Shown here: in pieces, positions 27,964 to 37,491 of the stretch
Layout of the letters: each line of letters begins with the position of its first letter
Position numbering within the stretch: the stretch's first letter is position 1
From: an uncultured Pelagibacteraceae bacterium
Lineage (GTDB): Bacteria > Pseudomonadota > Alphaproteobacteria > Pelagibacterales > Pelagibacteraceae
Length of the DNA stretch: 64,000 bases
Reading direction: 5' to 3'
NCBI GenBank assembly: GCA_902524945.1
Contig: CABZFF010000004.1
Span: forward strand, 22,410-86,409
Translations under genes and position numbers: made by a program
The notes under the pieces: model-generated
The model's input: only the letters and a program-made list of their open reading frames with translations
Database searches by the model: none
Told to the model about the DNA's origin: nothing

Positions 27964-28714
27964 AAATAGAATTATACCTTGCCTTGATGTTAAAGATGGA
28001 AGAGTTGTTAAAGGTATAAACTTTGTGAAATTAAAAGATGCTGGAGATCCAGTAGAACAAGCTAAAATATATAGCGACAGTGGCGCTGACGAGATTTGTT
28101 TTTTAGATATCACTGCATCAAATGAAAATAGAGATACAATTATTGATATTGTTAGAAAAACAGCTAAAGAATGTTTTGTTCCTTTAACTGTCGGTGGGGG
28201 TGTTAGAACAATTCAAAACATAACTGATTTATTATTAGCAGGTGCTGATAAGGTTTCTATAAATACTGCTGCAGTAAATAATGTTAACTTTGTAAAAGAG
28301 GCTTCAAAAAAATTTGGATCTCAATGCATTGTTTTAGCGATTGATGCTAAAAAAGTTTCAGAAAATAAATGGGAAGTGTTTACCCACGGTGGAAGAAATA
28401 AAACCGGTATCGATGCAGTGGAGTTTGCTAAAAAAATAGAAGAAAATGGAGCTGGAGAAATTTTATTAACATCAATGGATAAAGATGGAACTAAATCTGG
28501 TTACGATATTGAATTATTAAAAACAATTACAAATAATACTAATATTCCCGTAATAGCTTCCGGTGGAGTTGGAACTCTAGATCATTTATACGATGGCATT
28601 GTTAAAGGTGGTGCAAGTGCAGTTTTGGCGGCTTCTATTTTTCATTATGGTGAATATAAAATTAAAGATGTTAAAGAATATTTGAATTCTAAAAATGTAT
28701 CGGTAAGGTTATAA
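27956..28714 (+). CDS. hisF: imidazole glycerol phosphate synthase, cyclase subunit
   Basis: A 252-residue (beta/alpha)8 cyclase paired with HisH. It starts at GTG 27956, preceded by 'AAAGGAGA', with '[19 protein letters not shown]' holding the first catalytic Asp. '[13 protein letters not shown]', '[12 protein letters not shown]', '[15 protein letters not shown]' with the second Asp, and '[13 protein letters not shown]' follow. It overlaps hisA by 8 bases. Motifs and length are fully normal. Confidence 0.97.
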   Translation: MLKNRIIPCLDVKDGRVVKGINFVKLKDAGDPVEQAKIYSDSGADEICFLDITASNENRDTIIDIVRKTAKECFVPLTVGGGVRTIQNITDLLLAGADKVSINTAAVNNVNFVKEASKKFGSQCIVLAIDAKKVSENKWEVFTHGGRNKTGIDAVEFAKKIEENGAGEILLTSMDKDGTKSGYDIELLKTITNNTNIPVIASGGVGTLDHLYDGIVKGGASAVLAASIFHYGEYKIKDVKEYLNSKNVSVRL

Positions 28715-28715
28715 A

Positions 28716-28988
28716 ATGTTTGAAAATTTAGAACAATTAATTAAAACAATCAGAGAGAGAAAAAATTCTTCTCCAGATAAGTCTTATACTAATAAACTTT
28801 TGAAGGATAAAAACCTAAGTGTTTCTAAAGTAAAAGAGGAAATAGGCGAATTAATAGAATCTGTGGAAAAAAATTCAAATAAGATACACGAAGCTGCTGA
28901 TGTGGTTTATCATTTGATGGTTTACTTAGAGTCTAACAACATAAAAATTGAAGATGTGATGAGCGAACTGAAGAAAAGACAAAAATGA
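28716..28988 (+). CDS. hisE: phosphoribosyl-ATP pyrophosphatase
   Basis: A 90-residue MazG-superfamily enzyme for the second step of histidine synthesis. 'KSYTNKLLKDKNLSVSKVKEEIGELIESVEKN' carries the EExxE metal site, and 'HEAADVVYHLMVYLE' the second metal motif. It follows hisF after a single base and overlaps the HIT gene by 4 bases. As in many alphaproteobacteria it is separate from hisI, which is not in this window. Confidence 0.94.
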   Translation: MFENLEQLIKTIRERKNSSPDKSYTNKLLKDKNLSVSKVKEEIGELIESVEKNSNKIHEAADVVYHLMVYLESNNIKIEDVMSELKKRQK

Positions 28989-29341
28989 GTTACGATAAAA
29001 ATAATATATTTGCTAAAATTCTAAGGGGAGAAATTCCATGTAAAAAAGTTTATGAAAATGATCACGCTTTAGCTTTTCATGATATTAATCCTCAAAAGAA
29101 AATTCATGTTTTAGTTATTCCTAAAGGTGAATACGTAGATCTTAATGATTTCAACAGCAAAGCTTCAGATAAAGAAATTGTAGAGTTAAATAAAGCTGTG
29201 ACACATGTTGCAAATTTAGTGGGCGCAAAAGATAAAGGTTACCGTGCTTTAACTAATATTGGGAGCGATGGCGGTCAGGAAGTTCCTCACTTACATTTTC
29301 ATATATTTGCTGGTGAAAAAATTGGAAAGATGGTTAGCTGA
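28985..29341 (+). CDS. hinT: HIT-family purine nucleoside phosphoramidase
   Basis: A 118-residue histidine-triad protein. 'NIFAKILRGEIPCKKVYENDHALAFHDINPQKKIHVLVIPK' is the family N-terminus, and the catalytic triad motif is 'HLHFHIF' near residue 100. HinT hydrolyses adenosine phosphoramidates and acyl-AMPs. It lies inside the his transcript, overlapping hisE by 4 bases and the GNAT gene by one base, a usual position in alphaproteobacteria. Confidence 0.95.
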   Translation: MSYDKNNIFAKILRGEIPCKKVYENDHALAFHDINPQKKIHVLVIPKGEYVDLNDFNSKASDKEIVELNKAVTHVANLVGAKDKGYRALTNIGSDGGQEVPHLHFHIFAGEKIGKMVS

Positions 29342-29847
29342 TGGTTTCAAGAGTAAAAAGATATTTTTTAGAAATAAAAGATTTTTCAAAAACAGTTGAT
29401 TTAAATCTTCCAGAAAATTTTCAAATTATTTTGGATGATAAAGATAATTTTCATTTAAATAGATTTTTTTATAAACAAATAGGAGTAGACCACTATTGGA
29501 GAGACAGATTACTTTGGTCTGATAGCGAATGGGTAAAGTATGTTACGAATAAAAATTTAGAGACTCACGTTCTGAAAAAAGGTGAAGATCTTGTAGGATA
29601 TTACGAACAAGAATATCATCCTGGATTAAATGAAGTAGAGCTTATTAATCTAGGAGTGCTAAAAGAATTCAGAGGTTTGAAACTTGGTTCAACACTTGTA
29701 AACCATGCTATTGCAAGCGCATCAAGAAAAAATCCTAAAAGAATGTGGGTTCATACTTGTAGTTTAGACCATAAACATGCATTACAAAATTATAAATCTA
29801 AAGGTTTTGAAATTTTTAAAGAAGAAGAAATTGATTTTGTAGCTTAG
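29341..29847 (+). CDS. GNAT-family N-acetyltransferase
   Basis: A 168-residue protein whose second half has the GNAT acetyl-CoA core: 'VELINLGVLKEFRGLKLGSTLVNHAIASA' contains the R/Q-x-x-G-x-G/A-like loop ('RGLKLGS'), and 'RMWVHTCSLDHKHALQNYKSKGFEIFKEE' is the C-terminal strand and helix. The substrate is unknown. It is last in the his-hinT string, starting on the last base of hinT. Its TAG shares bases with the TAA of convergent lolA (TTAG). Confidence 0.85.
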   Translation: MVSRVKRYFLEIKDFSKTVDLNLPENFQIILDDKDNFHLNRFFYKQIGVDHYWRDRLLWSDSEWVKYVTNKNLETHVLKKGEDLVGYYEQEYHPGLNEVELINLGVLKEFRGLKLGSTLVNHAIASASRKNPKRMWVHTCSLDHKHALQNYKSKGFEIFKEEEIDFVA

Positions 29848-30413
29848 TTTATTTCAGGCACTTTAAAGGTGCCCTTTTTAAAAATATCGTTTTTAGCAAC
29901 AATGTTAAGGGAGAAATTTATATTATTGTTGTATTGATCTGTAATCTTCCATCCTTTCAAATCAAGATTCTTTTTATCAAAAAAAATTGTAATTTCGTTA
30001 TCACCAAAATAAACAAGCTTAATTATTTCATCAGCTACCTCTAATTCTCCTAATTGCACAATTTCTAAAAGTTTATCTTTATATAAAATATTTAAGAATG
30101 GAGATTTTGAAATAGGATAATGGTAAGTCTTATCATACCTCTTTTGTGTTATTGCTAACCTCTTATTATTAATAACTAGTTCTTTTTTCTTGTCATCAAA
30201 GTAATTGCATTTTAATTTTCCAGGAAACTCTAAAATACAACTACCCTTTTCTGTTTTTTCATTAATTAATTGATCAAATGTAAATTCTAAAGAATTTAAT
30301 CTATTTAATTGTGCAATTATTTGATCTTTTTCATTAGCTAGTAAACTCGTTGTTATTAATAGAAAAAACGAGATTAAAAATGTTTTTCTAAAGAACTTCA
30401 CGTTTACCAACAT
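29844..30413 (-). CDS. lolA: outer-membrane lipoprotein carrier protein LolA
   Basis: A periplasmic chaperone carrying lipoproteins from LolCDE to the outer membrane. I prefer ATG 30413 (189 residues, 'MLVNVKFFRKTFLISFFLLITTSLLANE', a clear signal peptide); the track start at 30431 adds six residues. 'LEFTFDQLINEKTEKGSCILEFPGKLKCNY' is the family core, related to 'F-Q-...-G-...-kPg-mRw-Y'. It overlaps the end of ftsK, as in other alphaproteobacteria. The last codons contain a hairpin that may terminate the opposing his transcript. Confidence 0.88.
   Translation of the reverse strand: MLVNVKFFRKTFLISFFLLITTSLLANEKDQIIAQLNRLNSLEFTFDQLINEKTEKGSCILEFPGKLKCNYFDDKKKELVINNKRLAITQKRYDKTYHYPISKSPFLNILYKDKLLEIVQLGELEVADEIIKLVYFGDNEITIFFDKKNLDLKGWKITDQYNNNINFSLNIVAKNDIFKKGTFKVPEIN
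29857..29879 (+). terminator. possible intrinsic terminator of the his-hinT-GNAT transcript, inside lolA
   Basis: Ten bases after the GNAT stop the plus strand reads GGCAC-TTTAAAG-GTGCC-CTTTTT: a 5-bp GC-rich stem, a 7-base loop and a five-T tail. It lies entirely within the last codons of convergent lolA. The short stem makes it a weak candidate. Confidence 0.45.
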
Positions 30414-32496
30414 GATTTGCCTTACTAACAATACCTTTTTCTTCCATCATATCAATAATTCTAGCAGCTCTATTGTATCCGATCTGTAATTTTCTCTGTA
30501 AGAAGCTTGTAGAGGCCTTTCCTTCAGCTTTTATTATTTCTACAGCCTGATTGAATAATTCATCCTCATCACCCTCATTTCCAGGCGTTAATGAGCTTTC
30601 AGTTGTTTCTTGAGAAGTAATTTCTTCCATATAATCTGGTTCTCCTTGTGCTCTTAACGAATTTGCAATTTTCTCAATTTCTTGTTCTGAAACGTAAGGG
30701 CCATGAATTCTAACTATTCTGTTTGCTGATGACATGAATAACATGTCTCCTTTTCCAAGTAATTGTTCGGCACCCTGCTCTCCTAAGATAGTTCTGCTAT
30801 CAATTTTGGAACTTACTTGAAAAGATATTCTTGTTGGAAAATTTGCTTTGATTGTACCAGTTATCACATCAACACTCGGTCTTTGTGTTGCCATGATGAT
30901 ATGAATACCTGCAGCTCTGGCCATTTGAGATAATTTTTGAATGTAGTTTTCAATTTCTTTTCCAGCTACAAGCATTAGATCTGACATCTCATCAACTACT
31001 ACAACGATGTAAGGCATTTTAAGTTTGTGCTTAGCATTATAGCCATCAATGTTTCTTACTCCTACATTGCTCATCAATTTATATCTGCTGTTCATTTCTT
31101 TGACTGTCCAAGATAAAGCTGACGTAGCTTTTTTAGCATCAGTAATGACTGGAGTTAATAAATGAGGTATTCCTTCGTAAGAGGATAGCTCTAACATTTT
31201 TGGATCGATTAAAATAAATTTACAGAGATCTGGACTTAGTTTGTAAAGTAGTGAAACGATTATAGTATTAACACAAACTGACTTTCCTGAACCAGTGGTA
31301 CCTGCAATTAAAAGATGAGGCATCGATGTTAAGTCACCAACAATAGGCATTCCCGAAATACTTTTTCCTAGTGCTATCGGAAGTCTTACATCTTTCTTTT
31401 GAAATTTATCAAAAGAAATAATTTCTCTTAGTGATACGCCCTCTCTTTCTTCGTTTGGAATTTCAATTCCAACTGTGTTTTTTCCTGGAATCACCGAAAC
31501 TCTTGTAGAAGTCGAACTAGTATTTCTTGCTAAATCCTCAGATAAATTAATTATTTTTGATACTTTTACACCGGGAGCTGGTTCAAATTCATAAAGGCTT
31601 ACTACAGGACCATTGTTAATTGTTTTAATTTTTCCGTTTATACCAAAGTCCAATAAAATCTTTTCCATAAATTCAGCGTCAGGACGATTTTTATTTCCAT
31701 CAGAACTAAGTTTAGATAAATTTTTTTCTAAATAATTTATATCTGGTAATTTATATTTAGTTTTTGTAGTAACTTGCTCTGTTTTAGAACTTGTGTCGGT
31801 GTCAAACGAAAAAGATTGCTGTGGTTTTTCTAAAGTCTGCGGCTGATCTTCAATATTAATTTTACTAAAATCTGGTTCAATATTTTCCACAGGCTTTTTT
31901 CTAAAAAGTGAAATAATTACTGAGAATACCTTTTTATAATTTATATCAGCTGAAAATGAAAAAAAAATTATAGTTAATAAAAGTAGTCCATAAATTGAGT
32001 ATGTGTTGTCTATCCATGGAGCCCAAGTATTAATAAAGTTATAAGTAATTTTTCCAACAAAACCTGAATTGCCATTGTCGATTAGCCAAAAAGAATTATC
32101 GAAAGTTAAATAGATAAAAACTGTGCCTACGGTCAAGTAGGCTATTACTAAAAATAATTTTAAAATTATTCTTCTTAATTCTTTCTTAATTATTAAATCT
32201 AATCCCCAAAATAAAAAATTAAGTAATAACAAAAAAGAAGCCAACCCAAAACTCTGTAATAAAAAATCTGCAACGCTGCTTCCATAAATCCCAAAAAAAT
32301 TTTGAATTTCGAAGCTCCTATCTCCATAAATAAATGAGGGATCTTCAGGAGAATATGTTGTAAAGGCGATTGCCAGTGCGACACTTGATAAAACTAAGAC
32401 TAAACCTAGCAATTCAAAGGTTCGCTTTTTCAAAAAATTTGTTACACTATTTAAAAAGTTTGTATTCATCACGAATCGATTACGTACTTTTACCAT
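30388..32496 (-). CDS. ftsK: DNA translocase FtsK
   Basis: A 702-residue septal DNA pump. Four N-terminal membrane segments lie between residues ~25 and 180, followed by a short linker (~200-240). The alpha/beta motor domains carry Walker A 'IAGTTGSGKSVCVN' and Walker B 'PYIVVVVDEMSDLM', with 'MARAAGIHIIMATQRP' after it. A C-terminal gamma winged helix ('LQRKLQIGYNRAARIIDMMEEKGIVS') reads KOPS polarity. ATG 32469 ('MNTNFLNS') is an alternative start. It is divergent from the monooxygenase gene with 27 bases between. Confidence 0.97.
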   Translation of the reverse strand: MVKVRNRFVMNTNFLNSVTNFLKKRTFELLGLVLVLSSVALAIAFTTYSPEDPSFIYGDRSFEIQNFFGIYGSSVADFLLQSFGLASFLLLLNFLFWGLDLIIKKELRRIILKLFLVIAYLTVGTVFIYLTFDNSFWLIDNGNSGFVGKITYNFINTWAPWIDNTYSIYGLLLLTIIFFSFSADINYKKVFSVIISLFRKKPVENIEPDFSKINIEDQPQTLEKPQQSFSFDTDTSSKTEQVTTKTKYKLPDINYLEKNLSKLSSDGNKNRPDAEFMEKILLDFGINGKIKTINNGPVVSLYEFEPAPGVKVSKIINLSEDLARNTSSTSTRVSVIPGKNTVGIEIPNEEREGVSLREIISFDKFQKKDVRLPIALGKSISGMPIVGDLTSMPHLLIAGTTGSGKSVCVNTIIVSLLYKLSPDLCKFILIDPKMLELSSYEGIPHLLTPVITDAKKATSALSWTVKEMNSRYKLMSNVGVRNIDGYNAKHKLKMPYIVVVVDEMSDLMLVAGKEIENYIQKLSQMARAAGIHIIMATQRPSVDVITGTIKANFPTRISFQVSSKIDSRTILGEQGAEQLLGKGDMLFMSSANRIVRIHGPYVSEQEIEKIANSLRAQGEPDYMEEITSQETTESSLTPGNEGDEDELFNQAVEIIKAEGKASTSFLQRKLQIGYNRAARIIDMMEEKGIVSKANHVGKREVL

Positions 32497-32523
32497 TTTT
32501 ATGAAAGTGTTAAAAATTGTTAT

Positions 32524-33633
32524 ATGATAAAACAGAGATTATGCATTGTCGGAGACGGTCTTTCAGGCTTAATGACAGCTGCAGTTCTAGCTAAAGTACC
32601 AGGTGTAGAGGTAAATTTAATAGCAAAAAAAGGCACAAAAAACGCAGATAAAAGAACTACCGCTATTTCAGATACAAATTTTAAGTTCGTAAATGAAAAT
32701 ATCTCTACTTTAGGACAAAAGTTTTTCTGGCCTTCAAAAAAAATTGAGCTTTTTTACGAAACTTCCAAAGAAAAAATAAATTTTTTAAATCTTAACGAAA
32801 ATAATTCAAATCTTATGTATGTCTTTGAAAATGACAAAGTTAAAAGTTTATTATTGAAAGAAATTTCAAAAAATAAAATTAGATTATTAAAAAAGGATGT
32901 AAAGAACTTAGAAGATTTAAAAAATTATGATTTAATCATTCTCTGTATAGGCGGACAATCTAAAATTTATGATAAAATAATTAAGACAAGATCTATTAAG
33001 AAGAATTATAAAGAAGTAGCTATAACAGGCTATGTAAGGCACAATTTCAAAACTTTAAACACAAGCCAATTTTTTTTAAAAGAGGGACCATTAGCTATGC
33101 TCCCTTTTTCAAAAAATTATTTCTCGTTTGTGTGGAGCGTAAAAAAATATTTCTTCGAGCATAATTCTAAAAAAATTACAAATTTAGTTAAAGAAAAAAT
33201 AATAGAGATACTAAAGTGTAAACAAGATATAACTATTAGTAATATTCAGTCTTATCCAATCTCACTAACCTTAAGAAGACAGTATCATCAAAAAAATATA
33301 TTAATTCTTGGAGAGGGTTTGCACACTATTCATCCTGTCGCTGGACAAGGTTTTAATCTTGTTCTTAGGGATATTAAAAAATTAAAGGAAATTATTAAAT
33401 ATTATGTGGGGCTTGGTATATCTATAAAAAACAGTTATGCGTTAAATGACTTTTATAATAGCAGAAAACCGGAAAATACTATCATGAGTTTAGGCGTTGA
33501 TGCTACTCATAGCTTCTTTAAACAAAATAAAATTTTAGATCCATTCAAAGAAATAATTGTAAAAAATATTAAGAACAATGAGACATTAAAAAAATTCAGT
33601 AAAATAATCTCTAATCGAGGTTTATCATTATAA
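32524..33633 (+). CDS. UbiH/UbiF/Coq6-type FAD-dependent monooxygenase
   Basis: A 369-residue flavoprotein. The N-terminal dinucleotide loop is 'LCIVGDGLSGLMTAAVLAK' and the second FAD motif 'ILGEGLHTIHPVAGQGFNLVLRDI', which is characteristic of ubiquinone-ring hydroxylases. Which ring position it acts on cannot be told. It is shorter than typical ~400-residue members and has a divergent central region. It sits between divergent ftsK and mnmE (4-base gap). Ubiquinone synthesis is the most likely role. Confidence 0.85.
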   Translation: MIKQRLCIVGDGLSGLMTAAVLAKVPGVEVNLIAKKGTKNADKRTTAISDTNFKFVNENISTLGQKFFWPSKKIELFYETSKEKINFLNLNENNSNLMYVFENDKVKSLLLKEISKNKIRLLKKDVKNLEDLKNYDLIILCIGGQSKIYDKIIKTRSIKKNYKEVAITGYVRHNFKTLNTSQFFLKEGPLAMLPFSKNYFSFVWSVKKYFFEHNSKKITNLVKEKIIEILKCKQDITISNIQSYPISLTLRRQYHQKNILILGEGLHTIHPVAGQGFNLVLRDIKKLKEIIKYYVGLGISIKNSYALNDFYNSRKPENTIMSLGVDATHSFFKQNKILDPFKEIIVKNIKNNETLKKFSKIISNRGLSL

Positions 33634-33637
33634 TTCA

Positions 33638-34966
33638 ATGAACATTTATGCTTTATCTTCGGGTAGAGGACCCTCTGGAATAGCTATTGTTAGAATATCA
33701 GGCAGTGAAACACTTAAGATTTGTCAAAATTTGACTAAGTTTAAAGATATAAAGTCGAACGAAGTTAATTTTTGTAAATTCTATGACCCTAAAAATGATA
33801 ATGTAATAGATCCAGAAGCTCTATTGTTGTGGTTTCCCGGGCCAAATAGCTATACTGGGGAGGATTTAGCAGAACTTCAAATCCATGGAGGTAACGCAGT
33901 TATAAACGCCTTATTGAGGGTTTTATCTGAGCAAAAAAACTGCAGACTAGCTGAACCTGGTGAGTTCACGAAAATTGCTTTCCAAAATGATAAAATTGAT
34001 TTGTTAAAAGCAGAAAGTATAGGAGATCTTATTCATTCCGAAACAGAACTACAAAGACAGCAAGCAGTAAAATTAGTTCAGGGAAACGCATCAAATTATT
34101 ATAATGACTTGAGGGAAAAAATAATAAAATCTCTTGCTTTCATAGAAGCAAAAATTGATTTCGCAGAGGAAGATCTTCCAGAAAAAGTACTAAAAGATGC
34201 TCACAAATCAATCAAAGAAATTCACTCAGAAATTACTAAAATTATTGAGGATAATAAAGTTGGAGAAAAAATTAGAGACGGTTTTAGGGTTTCGATTTTA
34301 GGAGAAATTAACGCTGGAAAATCATCATTATTAAATCTACTTTCAAAAAGAGAAGTAGCAATTGTTTCAGATGAGGCTGGAACAACTAGAGATGTTATAG
34401 AAACTTATTTAAATTTAGATGGATATCCTGTTCTTCTAGCTGACACTGCCGGCATTAGAGACACTAAAAATGAAGTAGAGAAAAAAGGAATTTCATTAGC
34501 CCTTGGAAAATTAAAAGAAGCAGATTTAAATATAATAGTCATTGATAACTCATCAAAAAAAATTAACAAAGAAATACTGAATATGATTAATAGAGATACT
34601 ATAATTTTTTTAAATAAATCAGATGTTTTAGATAGACAAAATCATAAATTCAACGTTGATACTGTTTTAGCTTCAGTAAAAAATAATAAAAATATCGATA
34701 AATTAATAGATTTGATTAAAGCTAAGTTAAGCAAAAAATTTACATCCAATAATAGCGCTTTAATTACTAGAGAAAGACACAGAGTTAAGCTTAATGATTG
34801 TTTAAAAGAAATTGATAAGTTTCTTAAAAAGGATCAAAACAAAGACCTCGAATTAGCAGCAGAAGACCTAAGAATGGCCACACGCCATCTCGGTAGCATC
34901 GTTGGCAAGGTAGATGTGGAAGAAATACTTGGATCTATATTTAAAGACTTCTGTATCGGTAAATAA
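33638..34966 (+). CDS. mnmE: tRNA modification GTPase MnmE
   Basis: A 442-residue protein with an N-terminal folate-binding domain ('IYALSSGRGPSGIAIVRISG', 'FPGPNSYTGEDLAELQIHGG'), a G domain with P-loop 'ILGEINAGKSSLLNLL', switch 'GTTRDVIE' and G3 'DTAGIR', and the invariant C-terminal 'FKDFCIGK' cysteine motif. With MnmG it modifies the wobble uridine of some tRNAs. It starts the mnmE-mnmG-rsmG-parA-parB series, with 42 bases before mnmG. Confidence 0.97.
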   Translation: MNIYALSSGRGPSGIAIVRISGSETLKICQNLTKFKDIKSNEVNFCKFYDPKNDNVIDPEALLLWFPGPNSYTGEDLAELQIHGGNAVINALLRVLSEQKNCRLAEPGEFTKIAFQNDKIDLLKAESIGDLIHSETELQRQQAVKLVQGNASNYYNDLREKIIKSLAFIEAKIDFAEEDLPEKVLKDAHKSIKEIHSEITKIIEDNKVGEKIRDGFRVSILGEINAGKSSLLNLLSKREVAIVSDEAGTTRDVIETYLNLDGYPVLLADTAGIRDTKNEVEKKGISLALGKLKEADLNIIVIDNSSKKINKEILNMINRDTIIFLNKSDVLDRQNHKFNVDTVLASVKNNKNIDKLIDLIKAKLSKKFTSNNSALITRERHRVKLNDCLKEIDKFLKKDQNKDLELAAEDLRMATRHLGSIVGKVDVEEILGSIFKDFCIGK

Positions 34967-35008
34967 AATATTACTTGTATTCTTAATCTAGACGGTTAAA
35001 TTCACAAC

Positions 35009-36877
35009 ATGACAAAACAAAACTATGATGTAGTAGTTATAGGTGGAGGACATGCCGGATGTGAGGCAGCAGCAGCTTCAGCTAGAATGGGCGTAAATAC
35101 TGCCCTTTTTACCCATAAAATCGAGACTATTGGTGAAATGTCGTGTAATCCCGCTATAGGAGGACTTGGAAAAGGGCACCTTGTGAGAGAAATCGATGCT
35201 TTAGATGGTGTGATGGGCGTAGTAGCTGATAAATCAGGTATTCAATTTAGATTATTAAATAGAAGTCGTGGCCCTGCAGTTCAAGGACCAAGGACTCAAT
35301 CAGATAGAGCTCTTTATAAAGAGTATATGCAAAAGATTTTGTTAAATTACGAAAATTTAGAGGTCGTAGCCGATCCAGTAGTAAAATTCTTATTTGATAA
35401 CAACAAAGTTATAGGATTTGTTTGCCAGAGCGGTAAAGAAATAAGAATTAAAGAACTAATACTTACTACGGGAACTTTTTTAAATGGTTTAATACATATA
35501 GGTGAAACACAGATACCAGCCGGTCGGTATGATGAAAAACCATCTACCGGTTTAAGTGAACAATTAGCAAAATTTGAAATGCAGATTGGAAGATTAAAAA
35601 CAGGGACACCTCCTAGACTAGATGGTGATACAATTAATTATGATGGCTTAGAAATGCAGCCTGCTGATGATGATCATTATTATTTCTCTTTCTTGACGAA
35701 CAAGATCAGCAATAAGCAGATTAAATGTGGGATGACTTACACAAATAATGATGTTCATAAAATCATTAATGAAAACATTTCAAGAAGCGCTATGTATTCA
35801 GGAAAAATAAAAGGTGTAGGCCCTAGGTATTGTCCATCTATAGAGGATAAAATTGTTAAGTTTAAGGAAAAAGAAAAACACCAAATATTCCTAGAACCAG
35901 AAGGATTAAAGGACAATACTATTTACCCAAATGGTATATCAACTTCACTTCCGGAGGAGATTCAGCTTAAAATATTGAGTAAAATCAAGGGTTTAGAGCA
36001 TGTTGAGATGAAGAGAGCTGGATACGCAATTGAGTATGATTATGTGGATCCAAGGGAGTTAAAAGCAACATTAGAAACCAAAAAAATTAATTCTTTATTT
36101 CTCGCCGGACAAATTAATGGAACTACAGGTTATGAAGAAGCTGCGGCTCAAGGTTTGATAGCTGGGATTAATGCAGCTTTAAAAATTCGAAATCACAAGG
36201 AGTTTATTCTAGATCGATCAACTTCTTATATTGGTGTTATGATTGATGACCTTATTACCAAAGGAGTAACAGAACCTTATAGAATGTTTACTTCTAGAGC
36301 CGAATACAGATTAACTTTAAGAGCTGATAATGCCGATCAAAGACTAACTGATTTTGGAATCAATTTAAATTTAGTGAAGTCTGAAAGAAAAAAAATATTT
36401 AATGAAAAGAAAAAAAATATTTTGGCTCTTAATTCTATTTTAAAAAATAATTATTTATCACCTAATCAAGCTAAGAAATATGATATTAAAATTGCTATGG
36501 ATGGAGTAAAAAGATCTTGCTTAGAGATAATGGGTCAGCGAAAAGTAAATATGGCAAAAATAAGGCAAGTATTTCGAAATATTCCTATTTTTCCAAGGCA
36601 TATAGAAAACCAAGTTGTAACAGATGCTCATTATATAGGTTACCTGGACAGACAAGATAGAGATATACAGTCTTTTAAGAAAGACGAGTCCGTTATCATA
36701 CCTGAGGGTATAGATTATGAAAAACTGAGCGGTCTATCTAATGAGATTAAGAGCAAGCTCCTTCAGGTGAAGCCTAAAACGCTAGGCCAAGCTATTCGTA
36801 TTGATGGCGTCACGCCAGCAGCTGTAATTATCCTTCTTTCACACATAAAAAAACTTAGATATAAAGCCACTGCTTGA
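35009..36877 (+). CDS. mnmG: tRNA uridine-5-carboxymethylaminomethyl modification enzyme MnmG (GidA)
   Basis: A 622-residue FAD protein partner of MnmE. '[20 protein letters not shown]' binds FAD. '[26 protein letters not shown]' and '[13 protein letters not shown]' are GidA signatures, '[28 protein letters not shown]' is the second dinucleotide region, and '[23 protein letters not shown]' the C-terminus that contacts MnmE and tRNA. It overlaps rsmG by 4 bases. All expected motifs are present. Confidence 0.98.
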   Translation: MTKQNYDVVVIGGGHAGCEAAAASARMGVNTALFTHKIETIGEMSCNPAIGGLGKGHLVREIDALDGVMGVVADKSGIQFRLLNRSRGPAVQGPRTQSDRALYKEYMQKILLNYENLEVVADPVVKFLFDNNKVIGFVCQSGKEIRIKELILTTGTFLNGLIHIGETQIPAGRYDEKPSTGLSEQLAKFEMQIGRLKTGTPPRLDGDTINYDGLEMQPADDDHYYFSFLTNKISNKQIKCGMTYTNNDVHKIINENISRSAMYSGKIKGVGPRYCPSIEDKIVKFKEKEKHQIFLEPEGLKDNTIYPNGISTSLPEEIQLKILSKIKGLEHVEMKRAGYAIEYDYVDPRELKATLETKKINSLFLAGQINGTTGYEEAAAQGLIAGINAALKIRNHKEFILDRSTSYIGVMIDDLITKGVTEPYRMFTSRAEYRLTLRADNADQRLTDFGINLNLVKSERKKIFNEKKKNILALNSILKNNYLSPNQAKKYDIKIAMDGVKRSCLEIMGQRKVNMAKIRQVFRNIPIFPRHIENQVVTDAHYIGYLDRQDRDIQSFKKDESVIIPEGIDYEKLSGLSNEIKSKLLQVKPKTLGQAIRIDGVTPAAVIILLSHIKKLRYKATA

Positions 36878-37491
36878 TGCAGCAGCTTGAAGTCATAAAT
36901 ATTCTAAAAAAGAGTCTTAATTTTAGCGATTATTCAATTGAGAAGCTTAAAAGGTTCACAAATTTAGTTTTAAAAGAAAATAAAAATTATAATTTAATTG
37001 CTAAAAGCACAGAAAATCAAATTTGGTTTAGGCACATACTTGATTCAGCTCAATTAGTTAAGTTTATTGATTTTAAGCCTAGATCATTAGCTGATCTAGG
37101 CACAGGAGCAGGTTTTCCAGGTCTCGTTGTAGAAATATTCAATAATAATAAGGCTTTTCACGTGAAATTATATGAAAAATCACCTGTAAAAAGAAGGTTC
37201 TTAATGTATGTAATTAAAGAACTGAGTTTAAATGCAGAGGTTTTAGGGGATGTCAGAGACGAACTGATTGATTCCGAGATAATAATATGCAGAGCTTTTA
37301 AAAAATTGGATCAAATAATACAAGTTTCACGTGAAATTGCTAAAAAGCCCCATAAACTTATGATTCTGAAAGGTCAAAATGCACAGAAAGAAATAAAAAA
37401 TTCTTTCAAAACAAAAAAATACCCTTATAAATTAAAAACTAGCATGACAAATAAAGATTCAAAAATAATTATAATGGAGATTGATAAGTAA
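36874..37491 (+). CDS. rsmG: 16S rRNA (guanine-N7)-methyltransferase RsmG (GidB)
   Basis: A 205-residue SAM-dependent methyltransferase for G527 of 16S rRNA. '[27 protein letters not shown]' and the SAM loop '[17 protein letters not shown]' are diagnostic. It overlaps mnmG by 4 bases and abuts parA with no spacer. The coding sequence hosts two copies of the palindrome TTTCACGTGAAA read in different frames, which look like parS sites for ParB encoded just downstream. Confidence 0.96.
   Translation: MMQQLEVINILKKSLNFSDYSIEKLKRFTNLVLKENKNYNLIAKSTENQIWFRHILDSAQLVKFIDFKPRSLADLGTGAGFPGLVVEIFNNNKAFHVKLYEKSPVKRRFLMYVIKELSLNAEVLGDVRDELIDSEIIICRAFKKLDQIIQVSREIAKKPHKLMILKGQNAQKEIKNSFKTKKYPYKLKTSMTNKDSKIIIMEIDK
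37154..37169. promoter_or_regulatory. parS: parS-like ParB-binding site 1 (inside rsmG)
   Basis: Contains the perfect 12-base palindrome TTTCACGTGAAA (37156-37167), the core of the bacterial parS consensus TGTTTCACGTGAAACA; 12 of 16 positions match. It is read in rsmG as Phe-His-Val-Lys. parA starts about 320 bases downstream. Confidence 0.82.
37323..37338. promoter_or_regulatory. parS: parS-like ParB-binding site 2 (inside rsmG)
   Basis: A second TTTCACGTGAAA palindrome (37325-37336), matching the 16-base parS consensus at 13 positions and lying 169 bases from the first. Here it is read in a different codon frame (Val-Ser-Arg-Glu), so the repeated DNA string is not explained by a repeated peptide. 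Confidence 0.85.
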
